The notes beneath the pieces are model-generated. The model searched no databases and had not been told where the DNA came from. It was given only the letters and a program-made list of their open reading frames with translations. Of a stretch of DNA of 64,000 nucleotides, positions 9,688 to 20,500 are shown one piece after another; within the stretch, counting starts at the first letter, position 1; each line of letters begins with the position of its first letter. The stretch is from Streptomyces sp. P3 (GTDB taxonomy: Bacteria > Actinomycetota > Actinomycetes > Streptomycetales > Streptomycetaceae), in assembly GCA_016893485.2 (NCBI GenBank), contig JAFEKX020000001.1, positions 3,844,001 to 3,908,000 on the forward strand, read 5' to 3'. The position numbers and the translations under genes are program-made.

Positions 9688-9976
9688 CTACGCGGTGGTC
9701 GTCCGGAGGGTGTTTCCGGGGCTCGGGGCGCGGCCGGCCCGAGGCGTCGGGGTCGCGCTGGGGCAGGAACGCCGTACGGCGGGCCCGGTCGCGGATGGCC
9801 GTACGGACCCGGGTGGGCGGTACGGCGGGTGCGCTGCGCGCGGTGAGGAGGGTGCAGACGGCGAGGGCGGTGCCGGTCGCGGCGAGCGCGACGGCGGCCG
9901 GGAGACCGGCGGTCTCGAGCAGCACCATCGGGAGCAGGAACAGGAGCAGCAGGGCGATCACCCGACTGTGCCTCAT
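9688..9976 (-). CDS. DUF6412-type small membrane protein, frameshifted near the end
   Basis: Starts at ATG 9976 with a GGAGGGGG site. It has a long hydrophobic N-terminal half with two segments (VIALLLLFLLPMVLLETAGL and AAVALAATGTALAVCTLLTA). A conserved basic tail follows (PTRVRTAIRDRARRTAFLPQ). The likely stop is TAG at 9690-9688 after a frame shift near 9728; without the shift the frame would run into yidC. No function is known. Co-orientation and close spacing suggest co-transcription with the short yidC gene. Confidence 0.65.
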
Positions 9977-10016
9977 GGTCCGCCCCCTCCCCCGACTACC
10001 GTGCTCGTACCGTCCG

Positions 10017-10544
10017 TTATACCGGATCGGCCTCGATCGGTTCGAGCAGCCGCCTCGGCTTGAGGAGCGCCCGGCTGACCGGATCGGCCGGGTCCTGGTC
10101 GAGGCCGGGACCCGGGTCCATGATGACATCCGCTACGGGGACGACGACAGCGCAGGCGGGGCACTCGCCGTAGGAGCCGAGTTCGGTGCCGCAGTCCGCG
10201 TGCCGGAAGTACCGGCTCTGGGTCTCCTCGTACTGCTCGCGCTTCCAGCGGCCGAGCGAGCGCACCACCGGCCACAGGGCGATCCCGCGCTCGGTGATGA
10301 CGTACTCGTCGCGCGGCGGGGACTCCTGGTAGCGGCGCTTCTCGAGGATGCCCTCGGCGGTGAGCGCCTGGAGGCGGGCGGCGAGGACAGCGCGCGGGAT
10401 GCCGAGGTGGCCGAGGAAGTCGTTGTAGCGCCGTACGCCATAGAGGGCGTCGCGGACGACGAGCAGCGTCCAGCGCTCCCCGACCACCTCCAGTGCCCGG
10501 GCCATCGCGCAGTCCTGTCCCGCGTAGTCCTTACCGAGTCCCAT
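10017..10544 (-). CDS. HxlR-family transcriptional regulator
   Basis: Intact 175-residue protein. The HxlR winged HTH runs from CAMARALEVVGERWTLLVVR (residues about 12-31) through RYNDFLGHLGIPRAVLAARL to the wing LEKRRYQESPPRDEYVITERG. The C-terminal part has four cysteines (HADCGTEL, GECPACAV) that could bind metal. The gene is divergent from an MFS exporter. Two copies of AGGTTCAATGAACGAACC lie between and around the start sites, so it probably represses the exporter and itself. Confidence 0.9.
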   Translation of the reverse strand: MGLGKDYAGQDCAMARALEVVGERWTLLVVRDALYGVRRYNDFLGHLGIPRAVLAARLQALTAEGILEKRRYQESPPRDEYVITERGIALWPVVRSLGRWKREQYEETQSRYFRHADCGTELGSYGECPACAVVVPVADVIMDPGPGLDQDPADPVSRALLKPRRLLEPIEADPV

Positions 10545-10572
10545 GCCTCCACCTTAGCCACTTTCCGACACC

Positions 10573-10635
10573 AGGTTCAATGAACGAACCTAGGGTGCTA
10601 CGGTACTCCGCATGGACAGGTTCAATGAACGAACC
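10573..10635. promoter_or_regulatory. Duplicated operator in the hxlR-MFS divergent promoter
   Basis: AGGTTCAATGAACGAACC is present at 10573-10590 and again, identical, at 10618-10635 (45 bp offset). Each copy contains nested inverted repeats (GTTC-N3-GAAC and GGTTC-N7-GAACC). The first copy is between the two genes. The second overlaps codons 3-8 of the exporter. This arrangement fits HxlR repression. Confidence 0.75.
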
Positions 10636-12035
10636 CTCACCGGGGATTCCGAGACGGCCCCGCCGCGGCGGGCGCCGGAGACGCCCGAGGCCGCCGCCCC
10701 GGGCGTACCGCACCCCGCGCCACCCTCGCGCTGACCAGCGCGGCCACCGCCGTGGCGCTCATGACGTACACCGCGCCGATGGTCACGCTCCCCGACATCG
10801 CCGCCGCCCTGCACACCCCGCTCTCCGCCCAGGCCTGGCTCCTGAACGGCACCCCGCTCGGGCTGGCCGCACTGCTCCTGGTCGCCGGCAGCCTCGCCGA
10901 CGACTACGGCCGCCGCCGGATCTTCCTCGCCGGCACCTTCGCGCTCGGCATCACCACCGCGCTCTCGGCGCTCACGTCCTCGACCTGGCTCTTCACCCTG
11001 ACCCGTGTCGCCCAGGGCGCGTCCAGCGCGGCCCTGCTGGCCAGCAGCCTGGGCCTGATCGTGCACGCCTTCCCGACCCCGCGCGGCCGCCTGCACGCGA
11101 CCGGCGTCTGGGGCGCCTTCGTCAGCGGCGGCATAGCCGTCGCCCCCTGGTCGCGGGCGCGATGCCCGACTGGCGCGTGGCCTACGGCGTCCTCGGCGCC
11201 GCCGCGCTCGTCGTGGCCGCCCTCGGCCTCCGCACCCTGTCCGAGTCCCGCGCGCCGCGCGGCGGACGCCCCGACCTCGCCGGAGCCGTCACCTTCGGGC
11301 TGGCCCTGGTCGCCCTCGTCGCCGCCCTGACCCTGGGCCGGGACGGCTGGCTGCGGGCACCGGTGGGCCTGCTGCTGCTCGCGGCCGTGGTGCTGGTCGG
11401 CGTCTTCGCGCTGGTCGAACGCCGGGGCAGCACCCCGATGATCGACCTGAGCCTGCTGCGCCACCGCCCCTTCCTCGCCTCCTCCGCAAGCGGCCTGTTC
11501 ACGGGCCTCGCGGTGATCGGCCTCTTCAGCTTCCTGCCGACCCTGTTGCAGCAGACGCTCGGCCTGTCCGCGATGAGCACGGCCTGGCTGTTCCTCCTCT
11601 GGTCCGGCCTGTCCTTCACCGTCGCCCTCCAGGCCCGCCGCCTCGCGGGCCGCGTCTCCTCCCGGCACCAACTCGCCCTGGGATTCCTCCTCCACGCGGC
11701 CGGCGTCCTGACGATGCTGGGCGCCCTGGACTCCGGTTCCTGGCTACGACTGCTGCCCGGACTGGTGATCGCGGGCGTCGGCAGCGGGCTCCTGAACGCC
11801 GCGCTGCCGCTGCTGTCCGTCGAGTCCGTGCCGGCCGCGCGGGCGGCGATGGGGTCGGGGCGCAGCAGACGTTCCGGTACATCGGGTCCTGCGCGGGGGT
11901 CGCGCTGACGATCGCGATCGCCACGTCGGCGGGGAGCGGGCTCGCGCGCGCGGGGCGGACATCGCGATGGTGGTGTCGGCGGGACTCGCGGCCCTGGCCG
12001 CGGTGAGTGTGGTGGGGTTGCGGGAGCGGGCGTGA
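10612..12035 (+). CDS. MFS drug exporter (DHA2/QacA-like), four frameshifts
   Basis: Multi-TM efflux protein. Motif A-like GSLADDYGRRRIFLAG follows the first segments, and later TM segments include FGLALVALVAALTLG, LLLLAAVVLVGVFAL and FTGLAVIGLFSFLP. The start is ATG 10612, with no clear ribosome-binding site, so translation may be leaderless. Frames break near 10716, 11145, 11855 and 11950, all in G/C runs. The final residues are VVGLRERA before TGA 12035. It is divergent from the HxlR regulator with duplicated operators, so expression is probably inducible by a substrate of the pump. The substrate is unknown. Confidence 0.8.
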
Positions 12036-12036
12036 A

Positions 12037-12824
12037 TCACCGGAGGTGCGTGGAGGTGAGCGTGCCCCACACCGCCATGCGGTACCGGGACGTGAACTCC
12101 GGCGTGCAGGTGGTGAGGGTGATGTAGTACCCCGGTTGGCTGTAGCCGTAGGCCGGCTTGACGATCGAGCGCGGGATCGGCCGGATCACGCCCGAGTCGG
12201 TCGCGGAGGTCTGCGGCAGGATCTTGTCGACCGTGTAGGTGAAGGTGGCCGCGCTCGTCTCGACCTGAACGGTGTCCTTGACGCGCAGGCGCGGAAGGTA
12301 TCTGAACGGCTCGCCGTGGGTGTTGCGGTGCCCGGCGAGCGCGAAGTTGCCTGCCTGGCCCGGCTGTTGGGTGCCGGGGTAGTGGCCGACGTACCCCTTG
12401 TTCAGCACGTTCTGCTTGCTGACGCCCTCGGCGATGGGGACGCGGAGGTGGAGGCGGGGGATGGTGAGGATGGCGTAGGCCTGGGAGCGGTGCGGGGCGG
12501 TGGCGGAACCGGAACGGGAGCCGGAGGACGTGGTCGAGCCGTCGGTCGTCGGATCTCGGCGCGGTGAACTGCCCCCGGTCGAACCGGTGTTGGCCGACCG
12601 GGTGCCGCCACTCCCGCACCCGGTGTCGCCCATTGCCGTTCCAGGGCCTGCACTTGATGCTCGGCGCCCTGGCGGGCCTCGCGGTTGGTCCACCACAGCT
12701 GGTGGACGACGAGGAGCAGCAGGATCACCCCGGCGGTGACGAGGAACTCGCCGCCCGTCCACAGGGCGCGTCGGCCCAGCGCACGGCGTCGACGGCTGTG
12801 GTGCTGCACCACGGGGACCCGCAT
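12037..12824 (-). CDS. Class E sortase, frameshifted in the linker
   Basis: Membrane-anchored transpeptidase. The N-terminal TM segment (FLVTAGVILLLLVVHQLWW) follows a basic head from ATG 12824 (a GTG at 12833 is possible). The linker, rich in Ser, Thr and Pro, contains a frame break between about 12500 and 12640. The sortase domain begins at YAILTIPRLHLRVPIAEGV. The catalytic His is in FALAGHRNTHGEPF, the Cys in TLTTCTPEFTSRYRM and the Arg in that same block. Sortase E cuts LAxTG proteins; one such protein is at 2640-3435. The gene ends 2 bp from the convergent MFS gene. Confidence 0.85.
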
Positions 12825-13049
12825 GGGCCGCACGATAAGGGCCGGTTCGCGAACTCGCCAGAGTCACGGCTCCGATTACCGGGGCGGGTGCCCGTTCGAG
12901 CCTCCGTACCGGTTCGTACACGGGTTTTAGAAAGGGGTGTCGCAACCCTCGACAACCTCACGCGGCACACCCGATGCTTCCTGATGGCACGAGCCGGGGA
13001 CGGCCGACGCCGGTGGGACGACCGGCGGTTGAGCGAATCGGGAGTAGAG

Positions 13050-14523
13050 ATGATCCGACGCAGAACCCTGCTGGCCGCGGCGGGCGGTGGTCTCCTCGGC
13101 ACCGCCCTGGCGACCGGTACCGCACGGGCCAACGCGACGATCGCGGTCAACCCGGGGACGAAATACGGCACTTGGGAGGGCTGGGGCACTTCCCTGGCCT
13201 GGTGGGCGAACGTCTTCGGCGCCCGGGACGACTTCGCCGACATCTTCTTCACCACCAAGTCGACGACGTACAACGGCACTTCACTGCCCGGCCTGGGCCT
13301 GAACATCGCCCGGTACAACCTCGGCGCGTGCAGCTGGAACTCGGTGGGCGGCGAGTCGATGGTGGCCTCGGCCAACATCCCGGCGTTCAAGCAGATCGAG
13401 GGCTACTGGCAGGACTGGAACAACGAGGATCCGACGTCCTCGGCCTGGGACTGGACGGCGGACGCGACCCAGCGGGCGATGCTGGTGAAGGCGACGGCGC
13501 GCGGGGCGACCAGCGAACTGTTCGCCAACTCCCCATGTGGTGGATGTGTGTGAACCACAACCCGTCGGGCGCGTCGGGCGGCGGCAACAACCTCCAGTCC
13601 TGGAACTACCGCCAGCACGCCTCCCACCTGGCGTCCGTCGCCCTCTACGCGAAGAACAACTGGGGCGTGAACTTCGCGACGGTCGAGGCCTTCAACGAGC
13701 CCTCGTCGAGCTGGTGGACGGCGACGGGTACGCAGGAGGGCTGCCACATGGACTCGACCGTCCAGGCCGCCGTACTCCCCACGTCCGCAGCGAGTTGAAC
13801 AGCCGCGGCCTGACGAGCACGAAGATCTCGGCGTCCGACGAGACGAGCTACGACCTCGCGCGGACGACGTGGAGCTCCTTCAGCGCGACCACGAAGGGGT
13901 ATGTGAACCGGGTCAACGTCCATGGCTACCAAGGCTCGGGCGGCCGTAGGGACCTCCTCTACACGGACGTGGTGACGACGGCGGGCAAGGCCCTCTGGAA
14001 CTCCGAGACGGGCGACGGCGACTCCACCGGCCTGACGATGGCGAGCAACCTGCTGTACGACTTCTGCTGGCTGCACCCCACGGCGTGGACGTACTGGCAG
14101 GTCATGGATCCGAGTTCGGGCTGGGCGATGATCGCGTACGACCAGAACACGCTCGCGGCGGGCGCGGTGCAGACGAAGTACTACGTGATGGCCCAGTTCA
14201 GCCGTCACATCCGCCCCGGCATGACGATCCTCGACACGGGCGTGAGTTACGCGGCGGCGGCCTACGACGCGAGCGCCAAGCGCCTGGTGATCGTCGCGGC
14301 GAACACAGGCTCGTCATCGACGACTCTGACCTTCGACCTCTCCAAGTTCACGACGGTGGCGGGCGGTTCGAGCGGTCTGGTCCCGCGCTGGAACACGGTG
14401 ACGGGTGGCGGAGGCGATCTGTACACCGCCCACTCGGACACGTACGTGAGCGGCAAGACGGTGAGTGCGACGTTCGCGGCCGGGGCGGTGCAGACGCTCC
14501 AGATCGACGGGGTGGTGATCTGA
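13050..14523 (+). CDS. Secreted GH30-like endo-beta-1,6-galactanase, two frameshifts
   Basis: Starts at ATG 13050 with GGAG five bases upstream. The N-terminus is a Tat-like signal (RRRTLLAAAGGGLLGTALA). The TIM barrel begins at TWEGWGTSLAWWANVFG. The acid/base is in EAFNEPSSSWW and the nucleophile in LWNSETGDGDS, both typical of GH30. A C-terminal beta-sandwich ends in AGAVQTLQIDGVVI. The frame breaks near 13533 (NSP|WWMCVNHNPSG) and near 13780. The family hydrolyses beta-1,6-galactan of arabinogalactan proteins. The exact linkage specificity is not proven by sequence. Confidence 0.85.
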
Positions 14524-15106
14524 CCGCCGAACTCCGTGACGCGGGCGGCCGGTTGGGCCTGCTCGCGCCGGCGCTCGGCGGTTTCGGCATCGGCCTGGCC
14601 GAGTTCGTGATCGGCGGGCCGCTCCCCAGGTGAGCGAGGACCTGAACGTGTCCACGGCTGCGGCGGGTCGGCTGATCTCCGGCCACGCCCTGACGGTCGC
14701 GGTGGGCGCGACAGCGGTGACGGCGACGACGGCCGCCCTGCCCCAATAGCCCCTGCTGGTAGGTCTGTTGACGCTGTTCGTCGCAGGAACCTGCTGTCGG
14801 CGCCGGCCCCGACGTACGAGGGGACGCTGCTGGGCAGAGTCGTGGCGGCCCTCTGCCACGGCTCGTTCTTCGGCATCGGCTCCCTCGTCGCCCGCCGCCT
14901 GGTCCCTCCCGAACGGTCCTCCCGCGCGGTCGCGACGATGTTCGCCGACCTGACGGCGGCGAACGTACTCGGCGTCCCCTCCGGCGCGCTCGTCGGCGAA
15001 CGGTGGGGTGACGGGCCACGTTCTGGGCGATCACGGTGATCGGGGCGGTGGCGTTGGTGGCCACGGCAGTTCTGGTACCGGGGCGAGGGGGCACGGGGCG
15101 GCCGTA
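14524..15106 (+). pseudogene. Truncated MFS transporter remnant
   Basis: The N-terminal third to half of an AraJ-like drug efflux MFS protein can be followed through all three frames: LGLLAPALGGFGIGLAEFVIGG, then LPQVSEDLNVSTAAAGRLIS, then LVGLLTLFVAG, and VVAALCHGSFFGIGSLVARR. There are several frame breaks and a TAG near 14746 (in ALPQ-PLLVG). Homology stops after about six TM segments at TAA 15104-15106, and no C-terminal half follows. Truncation plus several lesions makes this more than a simple read error. It directly abuts the GH30 gene. Confidence 0.75.
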
Positions 15107-15297
15107 AAACTCGGGGGCATGAGACGGCCGTAGAACTTGCGGAAACCCGGAAGCCACCCGGTGTTCCCCGCAGGGCAGCCCGCGCCTGCGCCCCGCCGAC
15201 GCCCTCACCGCTCTCCCACGCCACTCTCACCGGCCGACCTGGGCATATCTCAGCCCTTGCCTCCATCTGCGCAGGCATCGGCAGTACCGTGTCGTTC

Positions 15298-16322
15298 ATG
15301 CGCCCCGACACGCCCGCCGAGAACGTCGACCACCCCGCCGAAGCGGCCCGCCTCGAACGGACCGCCGCCTTGTACCCCGAGGACGCCGAGGCCCTGCTCC
15401 TCCAGGCCGCGGCCCACCTGGAGCTGGCCGGCGACCGCCCCGCCGCCACCGCGCTCTACGACCGCCTGCTGTCATCGGCGGAGTCCCTGGAAACCCCGCA
15501 TCTGGTACGGGCCCTCAAGGCCTCGAACCTCTGGGAGTACGGCCACGAGGCCGAGGCCAGGGCGATCATCGACGGCATCCGCGCGGGGGCCCCGCGGGAC
15601 CCGGCGCCGTGGGTGATCGTCGCGGAGTCCCTGGAGTCCCACGACGAGTTGGAGGCGGCGCAGGAGACGTTCACGGAGGGCGTGACCCTGCTCCTCACGG
15701 ACGTACCCGAACCCCCGTACTCCACCCACCCGTTGCTCTTCGGCCGCCACCGCGTCCGCCGCATGCTGGGCGTCTCCCACGACGAGTGGGACACCCTCGC
15801 GGACACGTTGCACTCGTCGCATGCCTCCCCGGTCTCCCTGGACGAGCTGCACGACCCGAAGCGGGTGTGGTCCCTCGGCTCCGACAACCCGGCGGAGCTG
15901 GAGGCCGAGATCTCGCGGCTGCGCGCGGAGCTGGGGGCGTACCGGGAGGCGTTGTCCCGCCCCCTTCCCGGTGGCCGTACTCCACTGGCCCGAGGGCGAG
16001 TTGGCCGAACTGGTCGGAGCGTACGAGTCCCTCACGGCGGAGTACCCGTCCCACGAGGAACACCTCGCGACGATAGAGGGTTCGCTGCGCGAACTCGCCG
16101 CCTCGGGCACCCCGAACCTCGGCATCGTGACGGGCACGGTCCCGTCTTACGAGGCGTTCGCCGCGTCGGAGGGGTCTCGCCGGGAGACGCCGACCTGCTG
16201 CCGCAGTACGCGACGACGCTGGCCGCGCGGGGCCGGGCTGTGGTGTGGCCGCCTCAGCGGGGGCTAGCTGTTGGTGTGGGTCGGGGCGGGGGTATGGGGA
16301 GTGTCACGGGCAGCAGCATTGA
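15298..16322 (+). CDS. TPR-like protein with C-terminal SEC-C zinc motif, frameshifted
   Basis: Starts at ATG 15298 (MRPDTPAENVDHPAE). The first 200 residues are helical repeats of tetratricopeptide type (AEAARLERTAALYPEDAEAL, LEAAQETFTEGVTLLL). The C-terminus, after frame breaks near 15963, 16175 and 16262, is CWCGSGRGYGECHG. This is the SEC-C zinc-binding motif otherwise found at the end of SecA, and the stop is TGA 16320-16322. SEC-C proteins of this sort are common in Streptomyces. A scaffolding or ribosome/Sec-associated role is possible but not shown. Confidence 0.8.
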
Positions 16323-16388
16323 TCCACCGGGCGCCCTACGGCCGCCAAGCCAGATACGTTCTTGGCGGCCGTACCGTGGGGTGAAGCT

Positions 16389-17428
16389 CTAGGAGCCCTG
16401 CTCGGACATCCCGCGCTTTTCCCACCACTCACGGTGATAACGCAGGTAGTCAGGGTGCACTCGGTGCGAGCCCTTGGTCTTGAGCTTCGGCAACATAGGC
16501 GCTCCGAACGTCGCCATCCGCTCGATGATCGCCCCGTTCTCGTCCACCACGACAGCGCCGACGTCCAGTCGGACATGGCAGTTGGGGCAGACACAGAGGA
16601 TGTTCGGCTCGACATCGGGTCCGTTGTGAGGCTTACCCAAGGGCCTGATGTGCGCACCTTGGCTATGCGGCTTGCCATCCGGCCCAAGCAAACGAAGGCC
16701 GCAGAGCTGGCACTGTCCGCCGTAGAGATCCTTCACACGACGTGACCTTGCAACGCTCCGCATGAGGCGCTGAATCTCCACGGTTCGCGCCTCTGGATAG
16801 TTCTCCTCACCTGGTTCGTCGAGGACTTGTTCCACCACTTCGAGCGTTTCGGCGTCTCGGTCCTCCACAGGCACGAGAGCTTGCTCTGAGTCAGGCAGTC
16901 GCTCTAGATCAAACTGGCAGATATCGACCGCGGCCCCATCGGGAGCAGGCCACTTCGAAGTGGCCGTACGAATGGCCGTAATGCGAAACAAACCGTCGAA
17001 TCGATAGCCCTTGAGCGGCGAATAACGCTCATCACCCTCATAGCCGCGTATGACGCGAATCGGATACTTGCGCTCATAACTGCGTTTGAGGGCGGCGTTG
17101 TCGACGTACTGCCACGACTGGCTACACATAAGTCTGCCCGTAGTGGAGTCCCGATCCTTTCCCTCCGACGCCCCCGTGTACCTCATGAAGGTCCATTGGT
17201 CGTCGTCATCCACGTACCCACCATTGAGAACGATGGCGTCTGCGACGGCAGGCCATCCTGCTCATCCTTGAGCCAGGAGATGCCTTTCTGGTTGGTCTGG
17301 TGAAGCTTGGCGCCCAGCACCTCACGCCGACCATTGAAGAAGTCCCCTACGGCGACACCAACGATGTTCCCGAGCACCCGTTTGGTTTCCACGGCTTCCA
17401 CTGGACCGGTATTGATCGATCCTGTCAA
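16389..17428 (-). CDS. SRA (YDG)-HNH protein, probable type IV restriction endonuclease, one frameshift
   Basis: The N-terminal SRA domain runs from GVAVGDFFNGRREVLGAKLH through KGISWLKDEQDG and, after a one-base frame break near 17250, VLNGGYVDDDDQ to VIRGYEGDERYSPLKGYRFD. SRA domains flip out modified cytosine. The C-terminal HNH has CQLCGLRLLG, GAHIRPLGKPHNGPDVEPN and CVCPNCHVRLD, giving a zinc-supported ββα nuclease. The start is uncertain: TTG 17428 or GTG 17401. About 345 residues. The architecture matches ScoMcrA-like, SRA-based enzymes that cut DNA with modified cytosines, though I see no sulfur-binding (phosphorothioate) domain. It is divergent from the PLD-helicase gene, 119 bp apart. 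Confidence 0.85.
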
Positions 17429-17547
17429 ACCTGTAATGGATAGCGATCGTTCAGGATCGCCGAGCCGACCACATGTGTGCCTGATCCGCCTGTGTCAGTG
17501 CCCTCTGTTACACATGGACACCTGTCAAAGCGAGCGGGGATGCCTAC
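17421..17547. promoter_or_regulatory. Divergent promoter region of the restriction/helicase pair with direct repeats
   Basis: CCTGTCAAA occurs at 17421-17429 and again at 17521-17529, exactly 100 bp apart, near the starts of the two divergent genes. The region is much less GC-rich than the flanks. A GCGGGGA site precedes the helicase GTG 17548. A shared regulator is possible, but no regulator gene is directly adjacent. Confidence 0.4.
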
Positions 17548-20500
17548 GTGACCAAGCCAGACGCACCTACGGAGCCCTCGACTGGCCTGTACGAAGAACT
17601 CATCACGCTGCGCTTCGAGCAGCAGTTGAAGGAGCTCGGCAGTCTTGGCTGGCATCCCGTGGTGGATGCAGTGGGGCCAGAGTCGGTGCCACATGTACTG
17701 GCCCGGCACGTCGCAGGTACCGTGCGCCGAGTACTGCAAGGCCTTCCGAGTGTGGAGCGAGTGCACGCGGCCAACCACATCCTGGAGTCCATCAGCACTC
17801 TCGAAGGCGCTCAAGAGTGGGTGGACCTAGTGGCTGACGGCCCTCGTCAACTCCTCGCGCTGACAAGGCAGGAGGCACCCGGCGTCTTCGCTGTGCGCCC
17901 CGGTATCCCCCTCTCCGACACCGCCCTCATCACCAACTCGCCGGAGGACCCAAGCCTCGGCTTCGAACTTCGCGCCGAACTTGCCACCGCCGACCACGTC
18001 GACCTGCTTTGCGCCTTCGTGAAGTGGCACGGGCTACGCATCATTGAGCAGTCCCTGCAAGCCGCCCACACGCGTGGCGTGCCGATACGTGTCATCACGA
18101 CGACGTATATCGGCGCTACCGAACGGCGCGCGCTGGACCGGCTGGTGCGGGAGTTCAACGCCCAGGTCAAGGTCAACTACGAGACGCGGTCGACGCGACT
18201 GCACGCAAAGGCATGGCTGTTCCGTCGCGAGAGCGGCTACGACACCGCGTACGTCGGCAGTTCCAACCTCTCCAAGGCCGCGCTTCTCGACGGCTTGGAG
18301 TGGAATGTCCGACTCTCTTCGATCGCCACGCCAGACGTGTTGCGTAAGTTCGGGGCGACCTTCGAGGCCTACTGGAACGACCTGTCCTTCGAAACGTACG
18401 ACCCAGAGGCAGATGGAGAACGGCTCCAGGAAGCCCTGGCTGTCGCAGGCGGCACCTCTTCAACTGCCGCTAAAGACCGCGGGATTACTCTGTCCGGCCT
18501 TGAGGTACGTCCGTACCCGCATCAACGCGACATGCTGGAGCGTCTGGAAGTCGAGCGGGAGGTACATCACGTACACCGGAATCTGCTGGTCGCGGCGACA
18601 GGCACCGGCAAGACGGTGATGGCTGCACTCGACTACCGGCAGCTGCGGAAGAAGTACGGCCGCGACGTGCGGCTGCTGTTCGTCGCGCACCGCAAGGAGA
18701 TCCTGCAGCAGTCCCTGCGGACCTACCAAGATGTCCTGATGGACGCGAACTTCGGCGAGTCCCTCCACAGCGGCGAGATCCCGGAGCGCTGGAATCACGT
18801 GTTCGCCAGCGTCCAGTCGCTGAACGCCCGAGCGCTCGACCGCCTCGCCCGCGATCACTTCGACGTGATCGTGATCGACGAGTTCCACCACGGGACCTCA
18901 CCGACCTACCGGAAGATCCTCGACCACTTCCAGCCGGACGAGCTGCTTGGGCTTACCGCAACGCCCGAGCGCATGGACGGCAAGAACATCCAGGACGAGT
19001 TCTTCGACGGTCGTATCGCCGCCGAGATGCGTCTGTGGGAAGCACTCGAAAATGAACTCCTCAGCCCCTTCCACTACTTCGGTATCACCGACACCACCGA
19101 CTTGAGCACAGTGGAGTGGAAGCGCGGGGCGTATGACGCAGGCGCTTTGAGCAACGTGCTGACGGGGAACGTGGCACGGGCGCGGCTGGTCGTGAAGGCT
19201 GTCAGAGACAAGGTCAGCGACCCTGGGACCATGCGGGCGCTGGGTTTCTGCGTCTCGGTGGCGCACGCGCACTTCATGGCCGAGTCCTTCCGAACAGCCG
19301 GCCTCAACGCCGTTGCCCTATCCGGGGAGTCACCCAGCCAAGAGCGCGCACAGGCCCTGGCAGACCTTCGGTCGGGGGCGGTGCAAGTCGTCTTCTCGGT
19401 CGACCTCTTCAACGAAGGGCTCGACATCCCTGACGTGGATACCCTGCTCCTCCTGCGTCCTACCTCCAGCGCCACCGTCTTCCTTCAGCAACTCGGCCGC
19501 GGCCTTCGCCGCACCGAAGACAAGGCCGTGCTCACCGTGCTGGACTTCATTGGGCAGCACCGCAAGGAGTTCCGCTTCGAGAACCAGTTCCGGGCACTCA
19601 CGAACCTCACCCGGAAGCGACTCCTGGACAACATCGAGGATGGCTTCCCGCAGCTGCCGTCCGGCTGCCAGATCATCCTTGAGGAGAAGGCGAAGAGCAC
19701 CATCATCGCCAACATCAAGGACCAGATCGGCGTCAACGTCACAGCACTGGCGCGTGAGGTCGCCGACTACGCCGAGCCGAAGCTCCGCCGGTACCTGCAC
19801 GAAAGCGGTCGCGAGCTGAAGGAGCTCTACCGAGGCAACGGCAACTCTTGGACGGGATTGCTTCGCCGCTCCGGCCTTCTGCAAGGTGAGCCGCCAGAAG
19901 GGGAAGCCGCCCTCCTCAAGCGCATGTCCGCCTTTCTTCACGTGGACGACCCGCTGCGGGTAGCTGCGTACACCCGGATGCTGACGGATGACGCTCCTGC
20001 CTACGGTGATCTCGACGAGCAGGGTCAGGCCTACGCGCGCATGCTGTTCTTCCAGCTGTGGCCGCTTGGCGGCATCACTCGCAAGGGCTTCGCGGACTAC
20101 GACGCCGGATTCTCAACTCTGCTTGAGCAGAACGCAGTTCGCAGTGAGCTGCGCCAGGTGCTGGAGTACAACCTTGCCCACACGGAACACGTGCCGATCC
20201 CGCTTCTAGGCGTGGGCGGACAGAGCGGCATTCCACTGACCGTGCATGCCTCATACAGCCGCGAAGAGATCCTTCCTGCCCTCGGCCAGTCCTTCATGGG
20301 TGGTTTCATGCCGGCCGATTTCCGCGAGGGCGTGAAGTGGTGCCAGTCGATCAAGACCGATGCGCTCCTCATCACGCTGGAGAAGGACGAGAGGGACTTC
20401 TCCCCTCAAACCCGCTACCACGACTACGCGTTGAGCGAGACTCTCTTCCACTGGGAGTCCCAGAACCAGATTTCGGCAACATCACCCACAGGCCTGCGCT

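Noticed and set aside
14524..15106. Programmed frameshifting as an explanation for broken genes
   Set aside because: Breaks are in unrelated genes, in both directions and in simple homopolymers, without slippery-site plus structure arrangements; sequence error explains them better.
17423..17428. TTGACA on the minus strand as a -35 box for the SRA-HNH gene
   Set aside because: It coincides with the possible TTG start codon and has no -10 element at suitable distance before any start.
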